From Streptomyces sp. NBC_00659 (GTDB taxonomy: Bacteria > Actinomycetota > Actinomycetes > Streptomycetales > Streptomycetaceae), in contig NZ_CP109031.1 of assembly GCF_036226925.1 (NCBI RefSeq), positions 2,170,001 through 2,234,000 of the forward strand: 64,000 nucleotides of DNA, written 5' to 3'. The position numbers and the translations under genes were made by a program. Positions 54,437 to 62,576 of this stretch are shown here, piece by piece (the first letter of the stretch is position 1; each line of letters begins with the position of its first letter). The notes under the pieces are model-generated. The model was not told the DNA's origin. It was given only the letters and a program-made list of their open reading frames with translations, and ran no database searches.

Positions 54437-55432
54437 GTGAGACGCAAGCCCAGGATCCCGCCCTCTCCCCTCCCGCAGCGCCACGGGGTCGACCCCGTGC
54501 GGATCAGACTGCCGCGGGAGGGGAGCTGGGCCACGGCGCGGGCGTACCTGGTGGAGCGGCTCGCGGCGGGCGACGGAGTCATCGACACGATGATCGGCGA
54601 GGGCCTGATCGTCCACGCGGACGGACGGCCGCTGACCGCCGAAGCCGCCTACGCGCCGGGGATGTTCCTGTGGTTCCACCGGGAGCTGCCCCACGAGGAG
54701 CCGGTGCCGTTCCCGCTCGACGTGGTGTACCGGGACGAGCACATCGTCGTCGCCGACAAGCCGCACTTCCTGGCGACGACGCCGCGCGGCAGCCACGTCG
54801 CCCAGACGGCTCTGGCCCGGCTGCGACGGGAGCTGGACCTGCCGGAGCTGGGCGCGGCGCACCGCCTCGACCGGCTGACGGCGGGGCTCGTGCTGTTCAC
54901 CGTACGGCCCGGGGAGCGCGGCGCGTACCAGTCGCTGTTCCGCGACCGGCTGATCGGCAAGGAGTACGAGGCCGTGGCGCCGTACGACTCCGGTCTCGCT
55001 CTGCCGCGCACGGTCAGCAGCCGCATCCTGAAGGAACGCGGGGTGATGGCCGCCCGGGAGGTGGCGGGCGAGCCGAACGCCGTCAGCGGGATCGACCTGG
55101 TCGAGCGCCGGGACGGGCTGGGGCGCTACCGGCTGACTCCTCGTACCGGGCAGACCCATCAGCTCCGGGTCCACATGAGCGCGTTGGGCGTGCCGATCCT
55201 CGGCGACCCGCTGTACCCGGTGGTGACCGGACCCGTGCCGGCCGGTGACTTCCGGCGTCCGCTGCAACTGCTCGCGCGGACGCTGGAGTTCACCGATCCG
55301 GTCACCGGCCGGGCCCACCGGTTCGCCAGCGGACGGACGCTGGAGGCGTGGACCTCGTACGACACCTGGTCGGCCCGGGGCACCGGGGTTCGGCAGCCCG
55401 TGCCGCGGGCGCCGGGCGCCGGGGATCAGTAG
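54437..55432 (+). CDS. RluA-family pseudouridine synthase
   Basis: 331 aa from GTG 54437. Short N-terminal domain, then the catalytic domain with HIVVADKPHFLATTPRG, AHRLDRLTAGLVLF (catalytic Asp in RLDR), YEAVAPYDS and RLTPRTGQTHQLRVHMSALG plus ILGDPLYP. Converts uridines of rRNA or tRNA to pseudouridine. It may be co-transcribed with the permease but has no functional link to it. Its 3' end overlaps the P450 gene of the convergent conservon by 7 bases. Confidence 0.93.
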   Translation: MRRKPRIPPSPLPQRHGVDPVRIRLPREGSWATARAYLVERLAAGDGVIDTMIGEGLIVHADGRPLTAEAAYAPGMFLWFHRELPHEEPVPFPLDVVYRDEHIVVADKPHFLATTPRGSHVAQTALARLRRELDLPELGAAHRLDRLTAGLVLFTVRPGERGAYQSLFRDRLIGKEYEAVAPYDSGLALPRTVSSRILKERGVMAAREVAGEPNAVSGIDLVERRDGLGRYRLTPRTGQTHQLRVHMSALGVPILGDPLYPVVTGPVPAGDFRRPLQLLARTLEFTDPVTGRAHRFASGRTLEAWTSYDTWSARGTGVRQPVPRAPGAGDQ

Positions 55433-56907
55433 CCGCGCCACCAGCGCAGGAGGCGCTGCCAGGCGCCGAGCCGGCCGGCGGGCGGCGTGGCCGGGACGGG
55501 CTCGGGGGCCGTCGGCTGCGGTGCGGGTGCGGCCGGTGCCGTGCTGTCGGTGGTGACCTGCCAGTGGGACCGCTGGGGAGGCAGCGCGCGCACGGACGGC
55601 CGCTGCGTGACCTCCTGCGTCGGCTTGGGCTCGAAGCGTACGGGCAGATCGACGAGGTGGCGCGAGGACATGGTGCTCCGCCAGCGCAGGTCGCTCTCGT
55701 CGCAGTCGAGTTCGACATCGGGCAGCCGCAACAGCAGGGCGTCGACGCCGACATCGGCGATGGCACGGCCGATGTCCTGTCCCGGGCACTCGTGGGGACC
55801 GCCGCCGAAGGCGAGGTGGGAGCGGTTGCCCTGCATGCTCGCGGCCAGGTCGGGACGGATCCGGGGGTCGACGTTGCCGGGCGCGATCCCGAACAGCAGT
55901 CCGTCGCCCTTGCGGATGCGCTGACCGCCCAGCTCCGTCTCCTGCTTGGCGAAGTAGCCGAGGACGGCGCTGAACGGCGGCTCGTTCCACAGGGACTGCT
56001 CGACCGCCTCGGGCACGGTCATCTGGCCGCCGTTGAGCTGGGCACGGAATCGCGGGTCGGTGAGCAGCATGCGCAGCACGTTGGCGATGAGGTTGGCGGT
56101 GGCTTCGTAGGCGGCGAGCAGGACGAGCCGCAGGTGCTGGGCGACCTCGTCGTCGGTGAGCCGGGCCGGGTGGTTGATGAGGTGGCTGGTGAAGTCGTCA
56201 TCGGGCTCGGCGCGGCGCCGCAGGGTGTGCTGGGTCAGCAGGCTCATGACGTACTCGTTGCTGGCGATGGCGGTGTCGGTGCCCTTGAGCAGGTCACGGG
56301 TGGCGTGCACCATGCGGTCGTTGTAGTCCTCGGGCATGCCGATGATCTCGCAGAGCACGGACATCGGCAGGTGCTCGGCGAACTGTCCGACCAGATCGGC
56401 CTTGCCGAGCGGGCAGAACGCGTTGACCAGGCGCTGTGTGGCGCGGTTGATGTAGCGCCGCAGGCTGCGGAAGTCGATGGTCGTCATGGCGCCGGTGACG
56501 GCGCCGCGCAGTCTGAGGTGCTCGTCGCCCTCGGCGTGGGAGCAGATGGGCTGCCAGGCGATATGGGGGGCGAGCGGATGGTCGGCTCCCGCCGTGCCGT
56601 CCCGGACGGCGGTCCACAGCCGGCTGTCGCGGGCGTAGTGCGCGGGGGTGCTGACCATGTGCAGGTTCTCGGCATGGCCGAGGACCACCCAAATGGGTAC
56701 GTCGTTGTGCAGCAACACGGGTGCGACGGCGCCGTGTTCGGCTCGCAGCTTCTCGTACAGCGCGCCCAGGTCCTCGGCCTCGGGCCCGTACAGGCGACGC
56801 AGTCCGCCCGGAGGGTCGCCGGGGCCGATGCCGTGGGCCGGGCAGCCCGGCGGGGGGCCGAACGCGGGTTCTTCCGTACCGGCGGGGGAATGGGATTCGG
56901 TCGTCAC
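55426..56907 (-). CDS. CvnE: CYP157-type cytochrome P450 with EQSLW in place of ExxR
   Basis: 493 aa from GTG 56907. P450 fold with the heme cysteine C374 in FGGGPHECPG and an I-helix segment LVLLAAYEATANLI. The K-helix ExxR motif, otherwise almost invariant, is replaced: E303-Q-S-L-W307, exactly the motif reported for S. coelicolor CYP157C1. About 80 residues of Pro/Ala-rich tail with a WWRGY end follow the P450 core. Last gene of the conservon cvnA-E, 76 bases after cvnD. Role of CYP157 proteins is unknown; they may be signalling partners of the GTPase system. Confidence 0.93.
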   Translation of the reverse strand: MTTESHSPAGTEEPAFGPPPGCPAHGIGPGDPPGGLRRLYGPEAEDLGALYEKLRAEHGAVAPVLLHNDVPIWVVLGHAENLHMVSTPAHYARDSRLWTAVRDGTAGADHPLAPHIAWQPICSHAEGDEHLRLRGAVTGAMTTIDFRSLRRYINRATQRLVNAFCPLGKADLVGQFAEHLPMSVLCEIIGMPEDYNDRMVHATRDLLKGTDTAIASNEYVMSLLTQHTLRRRAEPDDDFTSHLINHPARLTDDEVAQHLRLVLLAAYEATANLIANVLRMLLTDPRFRAQLNGGQMTVPEAVEQSLWNEPPFSAVLGYFAKQETELGGQRIRKGDGLLFGIAPGNVDPRIRPDLAASMQGNRSHLAFGGGPHECPGQDIGRAIADVGVDALLLRLPDVELDCDESDLRWRSTMSSRHLVDLPVRFEPKPTQEVTQRPSVRALPPQRSHWQVTTDSTAPAAPAPQPTAPEPVPATPPAGRLGAWQRLLRWWRGY

Positions 56908-56983
56908 AGTGATCGCTCCGAAGCTCAAATACGTTCTGTGGATGGGCAGTTGGCGTACGGATGCCGTCCTCACGGTACGGCGT

Positions 56984-57604
56984 TCAGCTGCGCGCCGAGG
57001 TCATCGCCAGGGAATGCAGGAACCGCATGAGGATCATCAAGGTGTCCCGGCTCGACGCCCTGCGGCGGGCGTCGCACTGCACGATCGGAATCTCCTCGGC
57101 GAGGTCGAGCGCGGCCCGCAGATCCTCGACCGGGTACCGGGGCGCGTCGGGGAAGTCGTTGACCGCGACGACGAACGGAACACCGCGCTCCTCCAGGCGT
57201 CCGATCACATCGAAGCTGACTTCCAGACGGCGGGTGTCGATCAGGACGACCGCGCCGAGCGCTCCCTCGAACAGACCGTTCCACAGGAACCAGAAGCGCT
57301 CCTGGCCCGGTGTGCCGAACAGATAGAGCACCAGCTGGTCGGTGATCGAGATCCGGCCGAAGTCCATGGCCACCGTGGTGGCGGTCTTGGTCTCGGACCC
57401 GTAGTTGTCGTCGACTCCGACGCCGGCCTGCGTCATGGTCTCCTCGGTCGTCAGCGGCTTGATCTCGCTGACGGAGCCCACCATGGTCGTCTTGCCGACT
57501 CCGAAGCCGCCCACGATCACGATCTTCACCGCGGCCTGTGCCGTGTGCGGGAGGTGGTCCTCGGCGCGAGGGCCCGTGATGGTGTCAGAGCTTTTGAAGT
57601 CCAT
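56984..57604 (-). CDS. cvnD: CvnD: conservon Ras-like GTPase
   Basis: 206 aa. P-loop GGFGVGKTTMVGSVSEI, switch region LTTEETMTQAGVGVDD, G3 FGTPGQERFWFLW, G4 as VNDF (classical N-K-x-D is changed to N-D-F) and a C-terminal helix. Family is MglA-like/ATP-GTP-binding protein of actinobacterial conservons. Start overlaps cvnC by 20 bases. It is thought to act downstream of the CvnA sensor with CvnB/C as regulators. Confidence 0.95.
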   Translation of the reverse strand: MDFKSSDTITGPRAEDHLPHTAQAAVKIVIVGGFGVGKTTMVGSVSEIKPLTTEETMTQAGVGVDDNYGSETKTATTVAMDFGRISITDQLVLYLFGTPGQERFWFLWNGLFEGALGAVVLIDTRRLEVSFDVIGRLEERGVPFVVAVNDFPDAPRYPVEDLRAALDLAEEIPIVQCDARRRASSRDTLMILMRFLHSLAMTSARS

Positions 57605-58034
57605 GCATCACCGCTTCGAGGAGGGAACGGTCGGGGAGCGCCTGACGGACGATCGGCGCGCGCGCCTGGACCAGTTCGGCCGCCAGCAGCTCGGTGAGCA
57701 GGACGGTCACCACGCTGAACGGCAGATTGAGATAGGCCGAGATCTCAGCCACGGACAGGGGTGTCCTGCACAGCCGCAGCAGTGCCGACTGCTCCGGCTG
57801 GGTGGCGGGCGGCGGCGGGACGGCACGGGCGACGACCAGGGTGACCAGGTCGACCTCGGCCCGGTCGCCGCCCTCACCGCCGCCCGTGAGCACGTACAGG
57901 CGTTCCGGGTTCTTCGGTTTGTCCTGGCCCTGCTCCCCCTCGGGGCCGCGCGGGCCCTCGAGAGGAGCGGGCGGTGCGGGGGGTTCCGGGGGCCGCTCCC
58001 TGGGTTGGCGCCGACGGCGTTGCGGAGGAGTCAT
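57585..58034 (-). CDS. cvnC: CvnC: DUF742 protein
   Basis: 149 aa. Pro/Arg-rich start (PPQRRRRQPRERPPEPP), then the DUF742 winged-helix-like core (RLYVLTGGG, LCRTPLSVAEISAYLNLPFSVVTVLLTELLA). Always found between CvnB and CvnD in conservons. Overlaps both neighbours. Confidence 0.95.
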   Translation of the reverse strand: MTPPQRRRRQPRERPPEPPAPPAPLEGPRGPEGEQGQDKPKNPERLYVLTGGGEGGDRAEVDLVTLVVARAVPPPPATQPEQSALLRLCRTPLSVAEISAYLNLPFSVVTVLLTELLAAELVQARAPIVRQALPDRSLLEAVMHGLQKL

Positions 58035-58438
58035 ACGGTCTGCCCGTTGTGGCGCGGCGGACTCGTGAGATGGGCGCCGATCCGCACGACGAGGTCGCGC
58101 ATGCGGTTGCTCATCAGGCCGGGTTCCGCGGTCTGGTTGGCGAGCACGGCGAGGTAGGCGTTGGGCCCCGCCGACATCAGGTAGAAGTAGCCGCCGTTGA
58201 TCTCGATGATGACCATCCGCATCCGGCCGTCGCTCTTGGGGATCTCGCCCGCGACGGCTCCCGCCAGGCTCTGCAGGCCCGCGCAGGCCGCCGCGACCCG
58301 GTCGGCCGCGTCCGGGTCGCCGCCGTAGCGGGCGATGCGCAGTCCGTCGGCGGAGAGCACCACGATCTGCTGGATGCCCGGCACTCCGTCGGCGAGTTCC
58401 TTGAGCATCCAGTCGAAGTTGGCTCGCTGCTGGATCAC
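58031..58438 (-). CDS. cvnB: CvnB: roadblock/LC7 domain protein
   Basis: 135 aa from GTG 58438. MglB/roadblock fold: ANFDWMLKELADGVPGIQQIVVLSADGLRIA and GYFYLMSAGPNAYLAVLAN. Roadblock proteins are GTPase-activating partners of MglA-type GTPases, here presumably CvnD. Start and stop overlap cvnA and cvnC. Confidence 0.95.
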   Translation of the reverse strand: MIQQRANFDWMLKELADGVPGIQQIVVLSADGLRIARYGGDPDAADRVAAACAGLQSLAGAVAGEIPKSDGRMRMVIIEINGGYFYLMSAGPNAYLAVLANQTAEPGLMSNRMRDLVVRIGAHLTSPPRHNGQTV

Positions 58439-60012
58439 TTGCGGTCCCCTTCGTCGTCGGCCTCGGCAGGGGCCGGCTGGTTGTCCGTGCTGAACGCGGT
58501 CGGGTCCGGGTCGCCTTTGAGCCCGTTCATGAACGCCTCGACCCACAGCCCGGGTTCGGGCTCCTTCTCCTGCGGACCGGGGTCGGGTGTCCACGAGGCG
58601 GCGGCCTCGGCGGCCTCCTGCTCGGCGCGCGCCTCGGCGTACCGCCGGCTGAGCGGGACCTTCATCCGGCTGCGGCGCTGCGGGAGGCCTCCGGGCGTCC
58701 ATTCCGTGACGACCGGGACGTCGTCCTCGCGGGGGTCGCCGCTCGACGAGGGGATGCGGGGACCGGTGGTGGGCTTGCGCTTCTTGGGCTTGCGCGCGGG
58801 GCCCTCGACCCCGCCGTTGTCGATGCCGGCCACGGAGGTGGCCCCGATGCCGTGCGCGAGACCGGGCGCGAAGTCGGTGGTGAGCATGCCACGCGGCGCT
58901 ACGAGGACGGCGCGGACGCCGCCGTACGCGGACTGCCGCAGCGAGATCTGCATGCTGTACATCTGCGCGAGTCGTCCGACGACCGCCATGCCGAGCCGGG
59001 GCGCCTGGCCCATGATGTTCGGGTCGACGCCCGCCGCGGCCAGCCGGAGCAGCTCCTCGATCTTGCCGCGGGCCTCGTCGCTGAGGCTGACGCCGCCGTC
59101 CTCGATCTCGATGGCGATGCCCGTCTGCACCTCGATCGCGGTGACGTGCACCTTGGTGTGGGGCGGTGAGTACCGGGTGGCGTTGTCCAGGAGCTCGGCG
59201 AGGGCGTGGATGAGCGGTTCGACGGAGACGCCGTTGACGGCGATGTCGACGATGTTGTGCAGCTCGATGCGCCGGTACTCCAGGATGCGGGACATCGCTC
59301 CGCGCAGGACGCTGAACAGCGGTACGGGTTCGGGCCATTGGCGTCCGGGGCGGCCGCCGCCGAGCACGGCGATGGAGTCGGCGAGCCGGCCGATCAGCGC
59401 GGTTCCGTGGTCGATGCGCAGCAGGTCGTCGAAGACCTCGGGATTGCGCCCGTGGTCCTCCTCCATCTCACGCAGTTCGTTGTTCTGCTGGTGGACGATG
59501 GCCTGGACGCGCCGGGCGATGTTGACGAAGGAGCGCTGTGCCGCGTCGCGCATCGACTCCTCGGCGTCGATGATCTTGAGCAGCTGCTTCAGCAGGTCCT
59601 TCTGGGACTTGGCGATCTCATGGAAGTCCGGGTTGTCGCGGCCCAGGGTACGGACGACCTCCGAGGGGGAGTCGCCGTCGTGCAGCCGGTCGATCGCGTA
59701 CGGCAGGACCTCCCGGGTGAAGCGCACGATCTCCTGATCGTGCGCGGCGACGCGCTGTTCCAGGGAGGCGGCGCGGTGCGCGAAGTCGGCCCGCAGTTCA
59801 CGGGCCACGCGACCGCGGCGGACGGCTTCGCCGCCGATCGCGATGACCAGCAGCGTGGCGAAGCCGCCGCACAGGGCCACCGCGCCCTTGGCCGGCTCCG
59901 TCACGGCGGCGACGGCGGCGCCGGTCACCACCGCCATGAGTACGGCCGGCAGCAACAGCACGCGCGCGTAGGGAAGTTCACTGCCACCGGGAGGCGATTG
60001 AACACTCACCAT
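58435..60012 (-). CDS. cvnA: CvnA: conservon sensor histidine kinase-like membrane protein
   Basis: 525 aa from ATG 60012. Two N-terminal membrane helices (YARVLLLPAVLMAVVTGAAV and GAVALCGGFATLLVIAIG), coiled-coil region to about 150, a dimerisation part (RSFVNIARRVQAIVHQQNNELRE) lacking the usual H-box, and a HATPase domain: ALAELLDNATRYSPPH, IEIEDGGVSLSD and LGMAVVGRLAQMY. C-terminal tail of about 130 residues is charged and disordered. CvnA is the kinase-like sensor of the conservon; autophosphorylation is uncertain. Confidence 0.95.
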   Translation of the reverse strand: MVSVQSPPGGSELPYARVLLLPAVLMAVVTGAAVAAVTEPAKGAVALCGGFATLLVIAIGGEAVRRGRVARELRADFAHRAASLEQRVAAHDQEIVRFTREVLPYAIDRLHDGDSPSEVVRTLGRDNPDFHEIAKSQKDLLKQLLKIIDAEESMRDAAQRSFVNIARRVQAIVHQQNNELREMEEDHGRNPEVFDDLLRIDHGTALIGRLADSIAVLGGGRPGRQWPEPVPLFSVLRGAMSRILEYRRIELHNIVDIAVNGVSVEPLIHALAELLDNATRYSPPHTKVHVTAIEVQTGIAIEIEDGGVSLSDEARGKIEELLRLAAAGVDPNIMGQAPRLGMAVVGRLAQMYSMQISLRQSAYGGVRAVLVAPRGMLTTDFAPGLAHGIGATSVAGIDNGGVEGPARKPKKRKPTTGPRIPSSSGDPREDDVPVVTEWTPGGLPQRRSRMKVPLSRRYAEARAEQEAAEAAASWTPDPGPQEKEPEPGLWVEAFMNGLKGDPDPTAFSTDNQPAPAEADDEGDRK

Positions 60013-60316
60013 GTAGGCCCTCTGAGACAAGTCGGCTGGGGGTGGGGGAGGTTTCCGGGGGAAACGGAACAGATCGGTACGGGTCAAACCCGATCTTCGG
60101 AACTTTGGGGAACAAGCGCACGAATACATCCCAACTCGGTGCGCTGCGGGCGAGCTTAGTCCGACCGGATCAACGCTGTGTCATATTCAGCAAGCACCTG
60201 AAACCGCCCATAAGACTGGAGTACCCTCAGCCCCATTTGCACGCTGCGCCCCCATCCGCACACGCTGCGTGATGACGTACGGGCATGCGAACAGCGTGGT
60301 GAAGCGGTGCGGAGGC
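60013..60316. other. Promoter region of the conservon
   Basis: 304 bases with no gene, more AT-rich than its surroundings (TCATATTCAGCAAGCACC), between tetR and cvnA on the same strand. Probably holds the cvn promoter and 5' UTR. Confidence 0.5.
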
Positions 60317-60943
60317 TCAGACCCCGGCGATGCGCAGCGCCGCGTCCGCCGTGGCCTCGGCGAACGCCGACACCGGGCGCTGCGGATCGGAGCGGTGCAC
60401 GAGGATGACACCCTCGATCAGCCCGAACAGCAGATCCGTCCGCAGATCGAGCTCACTCTTGGCGAGCGCGCCGCCGGCCGCCGTGGCGGCCAGCAACTGA
60501 CGGTAGGTGTCCTTGAGTTCGGCCCGCACGGCATGGAAGCCGGCGAAGCGTTCGGTGCGCACCTCGGGCAGCAGATAGAGACCGCCGAGGTTGTGCGGCC
60601 CGCCGCACAGCACTTCCACGTCGGTGCGGCACAGCTCCCACAGCCGGCCCTCCGCGGGCGCCGCGTCGTCGGCGAGGAGTTCACGGGCGTACGCAAGTGA
60701 GGGGGTGACCGTGGACTCCAGGAGCTCGGCGAGCAACTCCTCCTTGCCGGTGACGTAGTGGTACATGGACGCCTGACGCATGCCCGCCCGCTCGGCGACG
60801 GCACGGGTGGTGGTGGCCGCGTATCCCCGCGTCGTGAACAACTCGGCTGCGGCGTCCAGCAGTTCGGCGCGCGGCGTCAGCCCGCTGTCCGGCCGCTGCG
60901 CGGCCCGAGGCCTGCCGACCCGCCGTCCGCCACCCGTTCCCAT
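60317..60943 (-). CDS. TetR-family regulator of the urea/guanidine gene set
   Basis: 208 aa from ATG 60943. N-terminal TetR HTH (AELFTTRGYAATTTRAVAERAGMRQASMYHYVTGKEELL) and an all-helical ligand-binding part. Divergent from the DUF1989 genes; the perfect palindrome lies between them at 61110-61131. Expected to repress those genes and, through the second site at 52825, the APC permease. Ligand unknown; guanidine, urea or a metabolite of them is likely. Confidence 0.9.
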   Translation of the reverse strand: MGTGGGRRVGRPRAAQRPDSGLTPRAELLDAAAELFTTRGYAATTTRAVAERAGMRQASMYHYVTGKEELLAELLESTVTPSLAYARELLADDAAPAEGRLWELCRTDVEVLCGGPHNLGGLYLLPEVRTERFAGFHAVRAELKDTYRQLLAATAAGGALAKSELDLRTDLLFGLIEGVILVHRSDPQRPVSAFAEATADAALRIAGV

Positions 60944-61109
60944 GCGTTCGATCCTCGCACACCCGGCAGGCCCCGACAGGGCGCCCCGGCGCGCTCCGCG
61001 GACACCGGTCCGCGGCGCGCAGGGCCCCTCACCGGCGGCGCGCCCCACGTGAGGGACCGGTAACCGCGCGGCAACACGCGGGACACGGTCGCGACCCACC
61101 CCGCCCCTA

Positions 61110-61131
61110 ATTTCTGTCGCGCGACAGAAAT
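61110..61131. promoter_or_regulatory. Perfect 22-bp palindrome, TetR operator
   Basis: ATTTCTGTCGC followed by its exact complement GCGACAGAAAT, preceded by CCCCTA, 25 bases before the DUF1989 start. Also found, 19 of 22 identical, before the APC permease. Confidence 0.85.
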
Positions 61132-61155
61132 GACCGAGGAGCCGGAGGACCCGCG

Positions 61156-61980
61156 ATGGCGACAGCGACCACCCACGGAGCACGCGACCACGCCCGCGCC
61201 CAGCAGGGAACCCGTGCGGAGGCCATGCCCGTGGTCCCCGCGGGCGACTGGCCGGCGCCGCCCTGCGAGGCGGGCCATCTGGTGTGGGCGGAGACCGTGG
61301 CGGGCGGCAACTACACGCACAAGGTGCTGGCCCGCGGCACCGAACTGCGCCTGACCGACCTCACCGGCGACGCCTGCGCCCACCTCCTGCTGTACGTCGC
61401 CGACCGGCCGTGGGAACGCCTGAACGTCGCCGACACCGTCAAGGTCCAGTGGAACGCCTATCTGAGCCAGGGGCGGCTGCTCCTGTCCGACCAGGGCCGG
61501 GTGCTCGCCTCGGTGGTCTCCGACACCTCCGGCCGGCACGACGCCCTGTGCGGCACCTCCACGCTCGTACGCAACACCGGACGCTACGGGGACGGAACCC
61601 CGCAGTCCGCGTCCCCGGCCGGCCGCGAGCTGTTCAAACTGGCCGCCGCGAAGAACGGGCTCGGTCCTCGCGATCTGCCGCCCTCGCTCTCCTTCTTCCA
61701 GGGCGTGGAGATACGCGACGACGGGTCACCGGCCTTCACCGGCTCGGCCGGCCCCGGCGCCGCCGTCACCCTGCGCGCCGAACAGGACGTCACCGTGCTG
61801 ATCGCGAACGTGCCGCACCCGGCCGACCCGCGCCCCGACTACACGAGCACCCCGCTGGAGGTGCTGGCCTGGCGCGCACGGGCGACCGCGGCGGGCGACC
61901 CGCTGTGGGAGGCCACACCCGAGGGCTGCCGCGCCTTCCTCAACACCGCCGAATTCCTTGCCACGAGGGGGCTCGCATGA
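61156..61980 (+). CDS. DUF1989 protein, urea amidolyase-associated / carboxyguanidine deiminase subunit 1
   Basis: 274 aa from ATG 61156 (GGAGGACC upstream). DUF1989 barrel: AGHLVWAETVAGGNYTHKVL, LTDLTGDACAHLLLY, DTVKVQWNAYLSQGRLLLSD and DALCGTSTL, with conserved His/Cys likely at a metal site. These paired proteins, formerly UAAP1/UAAP2, were shown in other bacteria to be carboxyguanidine deiminase subunits that turn carboxyguanidine into allophanate. Overlaps the second DUF1989 gene (ATGA). Confidence 0.9.
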   Translation: MATATTHGARDHARAQQGTRAEAMPVVPAGDWPAPPCEAGHLVWAETVAGGNYTHKVLARGTELRLTDLTGDACAHLLLYVADRPWERLNVADTVKVQWNAYLSQGRLLLSDQGRVLASVVSDTSGRHDALCGTSTLVRNTGRYGDGTPQSASPAGRELFKLAAAKNGLGPRDLPPSLSFFQGVEIRDDGSPAFTGSAGPGAAVTLRAEQDVTVLIANVPHPADPRPDYTSTPLEVLAWRARATAAGDPLWEATPEGCRAFLNTAEFLATRGLA

Positions 61981-62576
61981 CGCACGTCACCGTCCCGGCC
62001 CGGGCTGCCTGGTCCGCCGTCGTCCGCGCCGGCCAGACGCTCACCGTCACCGACCTGCACGGCAACCAGGCCGTCGACTTCCTGGTGTACGACGCCGCGG
62101 ACACCGCCGTCCGCTACAGCGCCCCCGACACGATCCAGGCCCAGGGCAACATCTTCCTGACCACGGGCAGCGTGCTGATGTCGAACGAGCACACACCGCT
62201 GATGACCGTCGTCGAGGACGAGGTCGGCCGGCACGACACGGTCGGCGGCGCCTGCTCCAAGGAGTCGAACACCCTGCGCTACGGGCACCACACATGGTCC
62301 CAGCACGCCTGCGTCGACAACTTCCTCGCCGAGGGCGCCCGTCACGGCCTCGGCAAGCGCGATCTCGTGTCCAACATCAACTGGTACATGAACGTGCCCG
62401 TCGAGAAGGACGGCACCCTCGGCATCGTCGACGGCATCTCCGCCCCCGGACTGCGGCTGGCCCTGCGCGCCGAACGCGATGTGATCGTGCTGGTCTCCAA
62501 CTGCCCCCAGATCAACAACCCGTGCAACGGCTTCGAGCCGACCGCGGTCGCGATGACGATCGGGGCCTCCGCATGA
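61977..62576 (+). CDS. DUF1989 protein, urea amidolyase-associated / carboxyguanidine deiminase subunit 2
   Basis: 199 aa. Second DUF1989 member, shorter: GQTLTVTDLHGNQAVDFLVYD, QGNIFLTTGSVLMSNEH, DTVGGACSKESNTLRYGHH (Cys and His candidates) and CPQINNPCNGFEPTAV. Coupled to both neighbours by ATGA overlaps. It is expected to form a heteromer with the preceding protein. Confidence 0.9.
   Translation: MTHVTVPARAAWSAVVRAGQTLTVTDLHGNQAVDFLVYDAADTAVRYSAPDTIQAQGNIFLTTGSVLMSNEHTPLMTVVEDEVGRHDTVGGACSKESNTLRYGHHTWSQHACVDNFLAEGARHGLGKRDLVSNINWYMNVPVEKDGTLGIVDGISAPGLRLALRAERDVIVLVSNCPQINNPCNGFEPTAVAMTIGASA

Noticed and set aside
61081..61155. Possible ykkC (guanidine) riboswitch before the DUF1989 genes
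   Set aside because: The space between the divergent genes is too short and shows only the TetR-type palindrome, without the conserved ykkC sequences.
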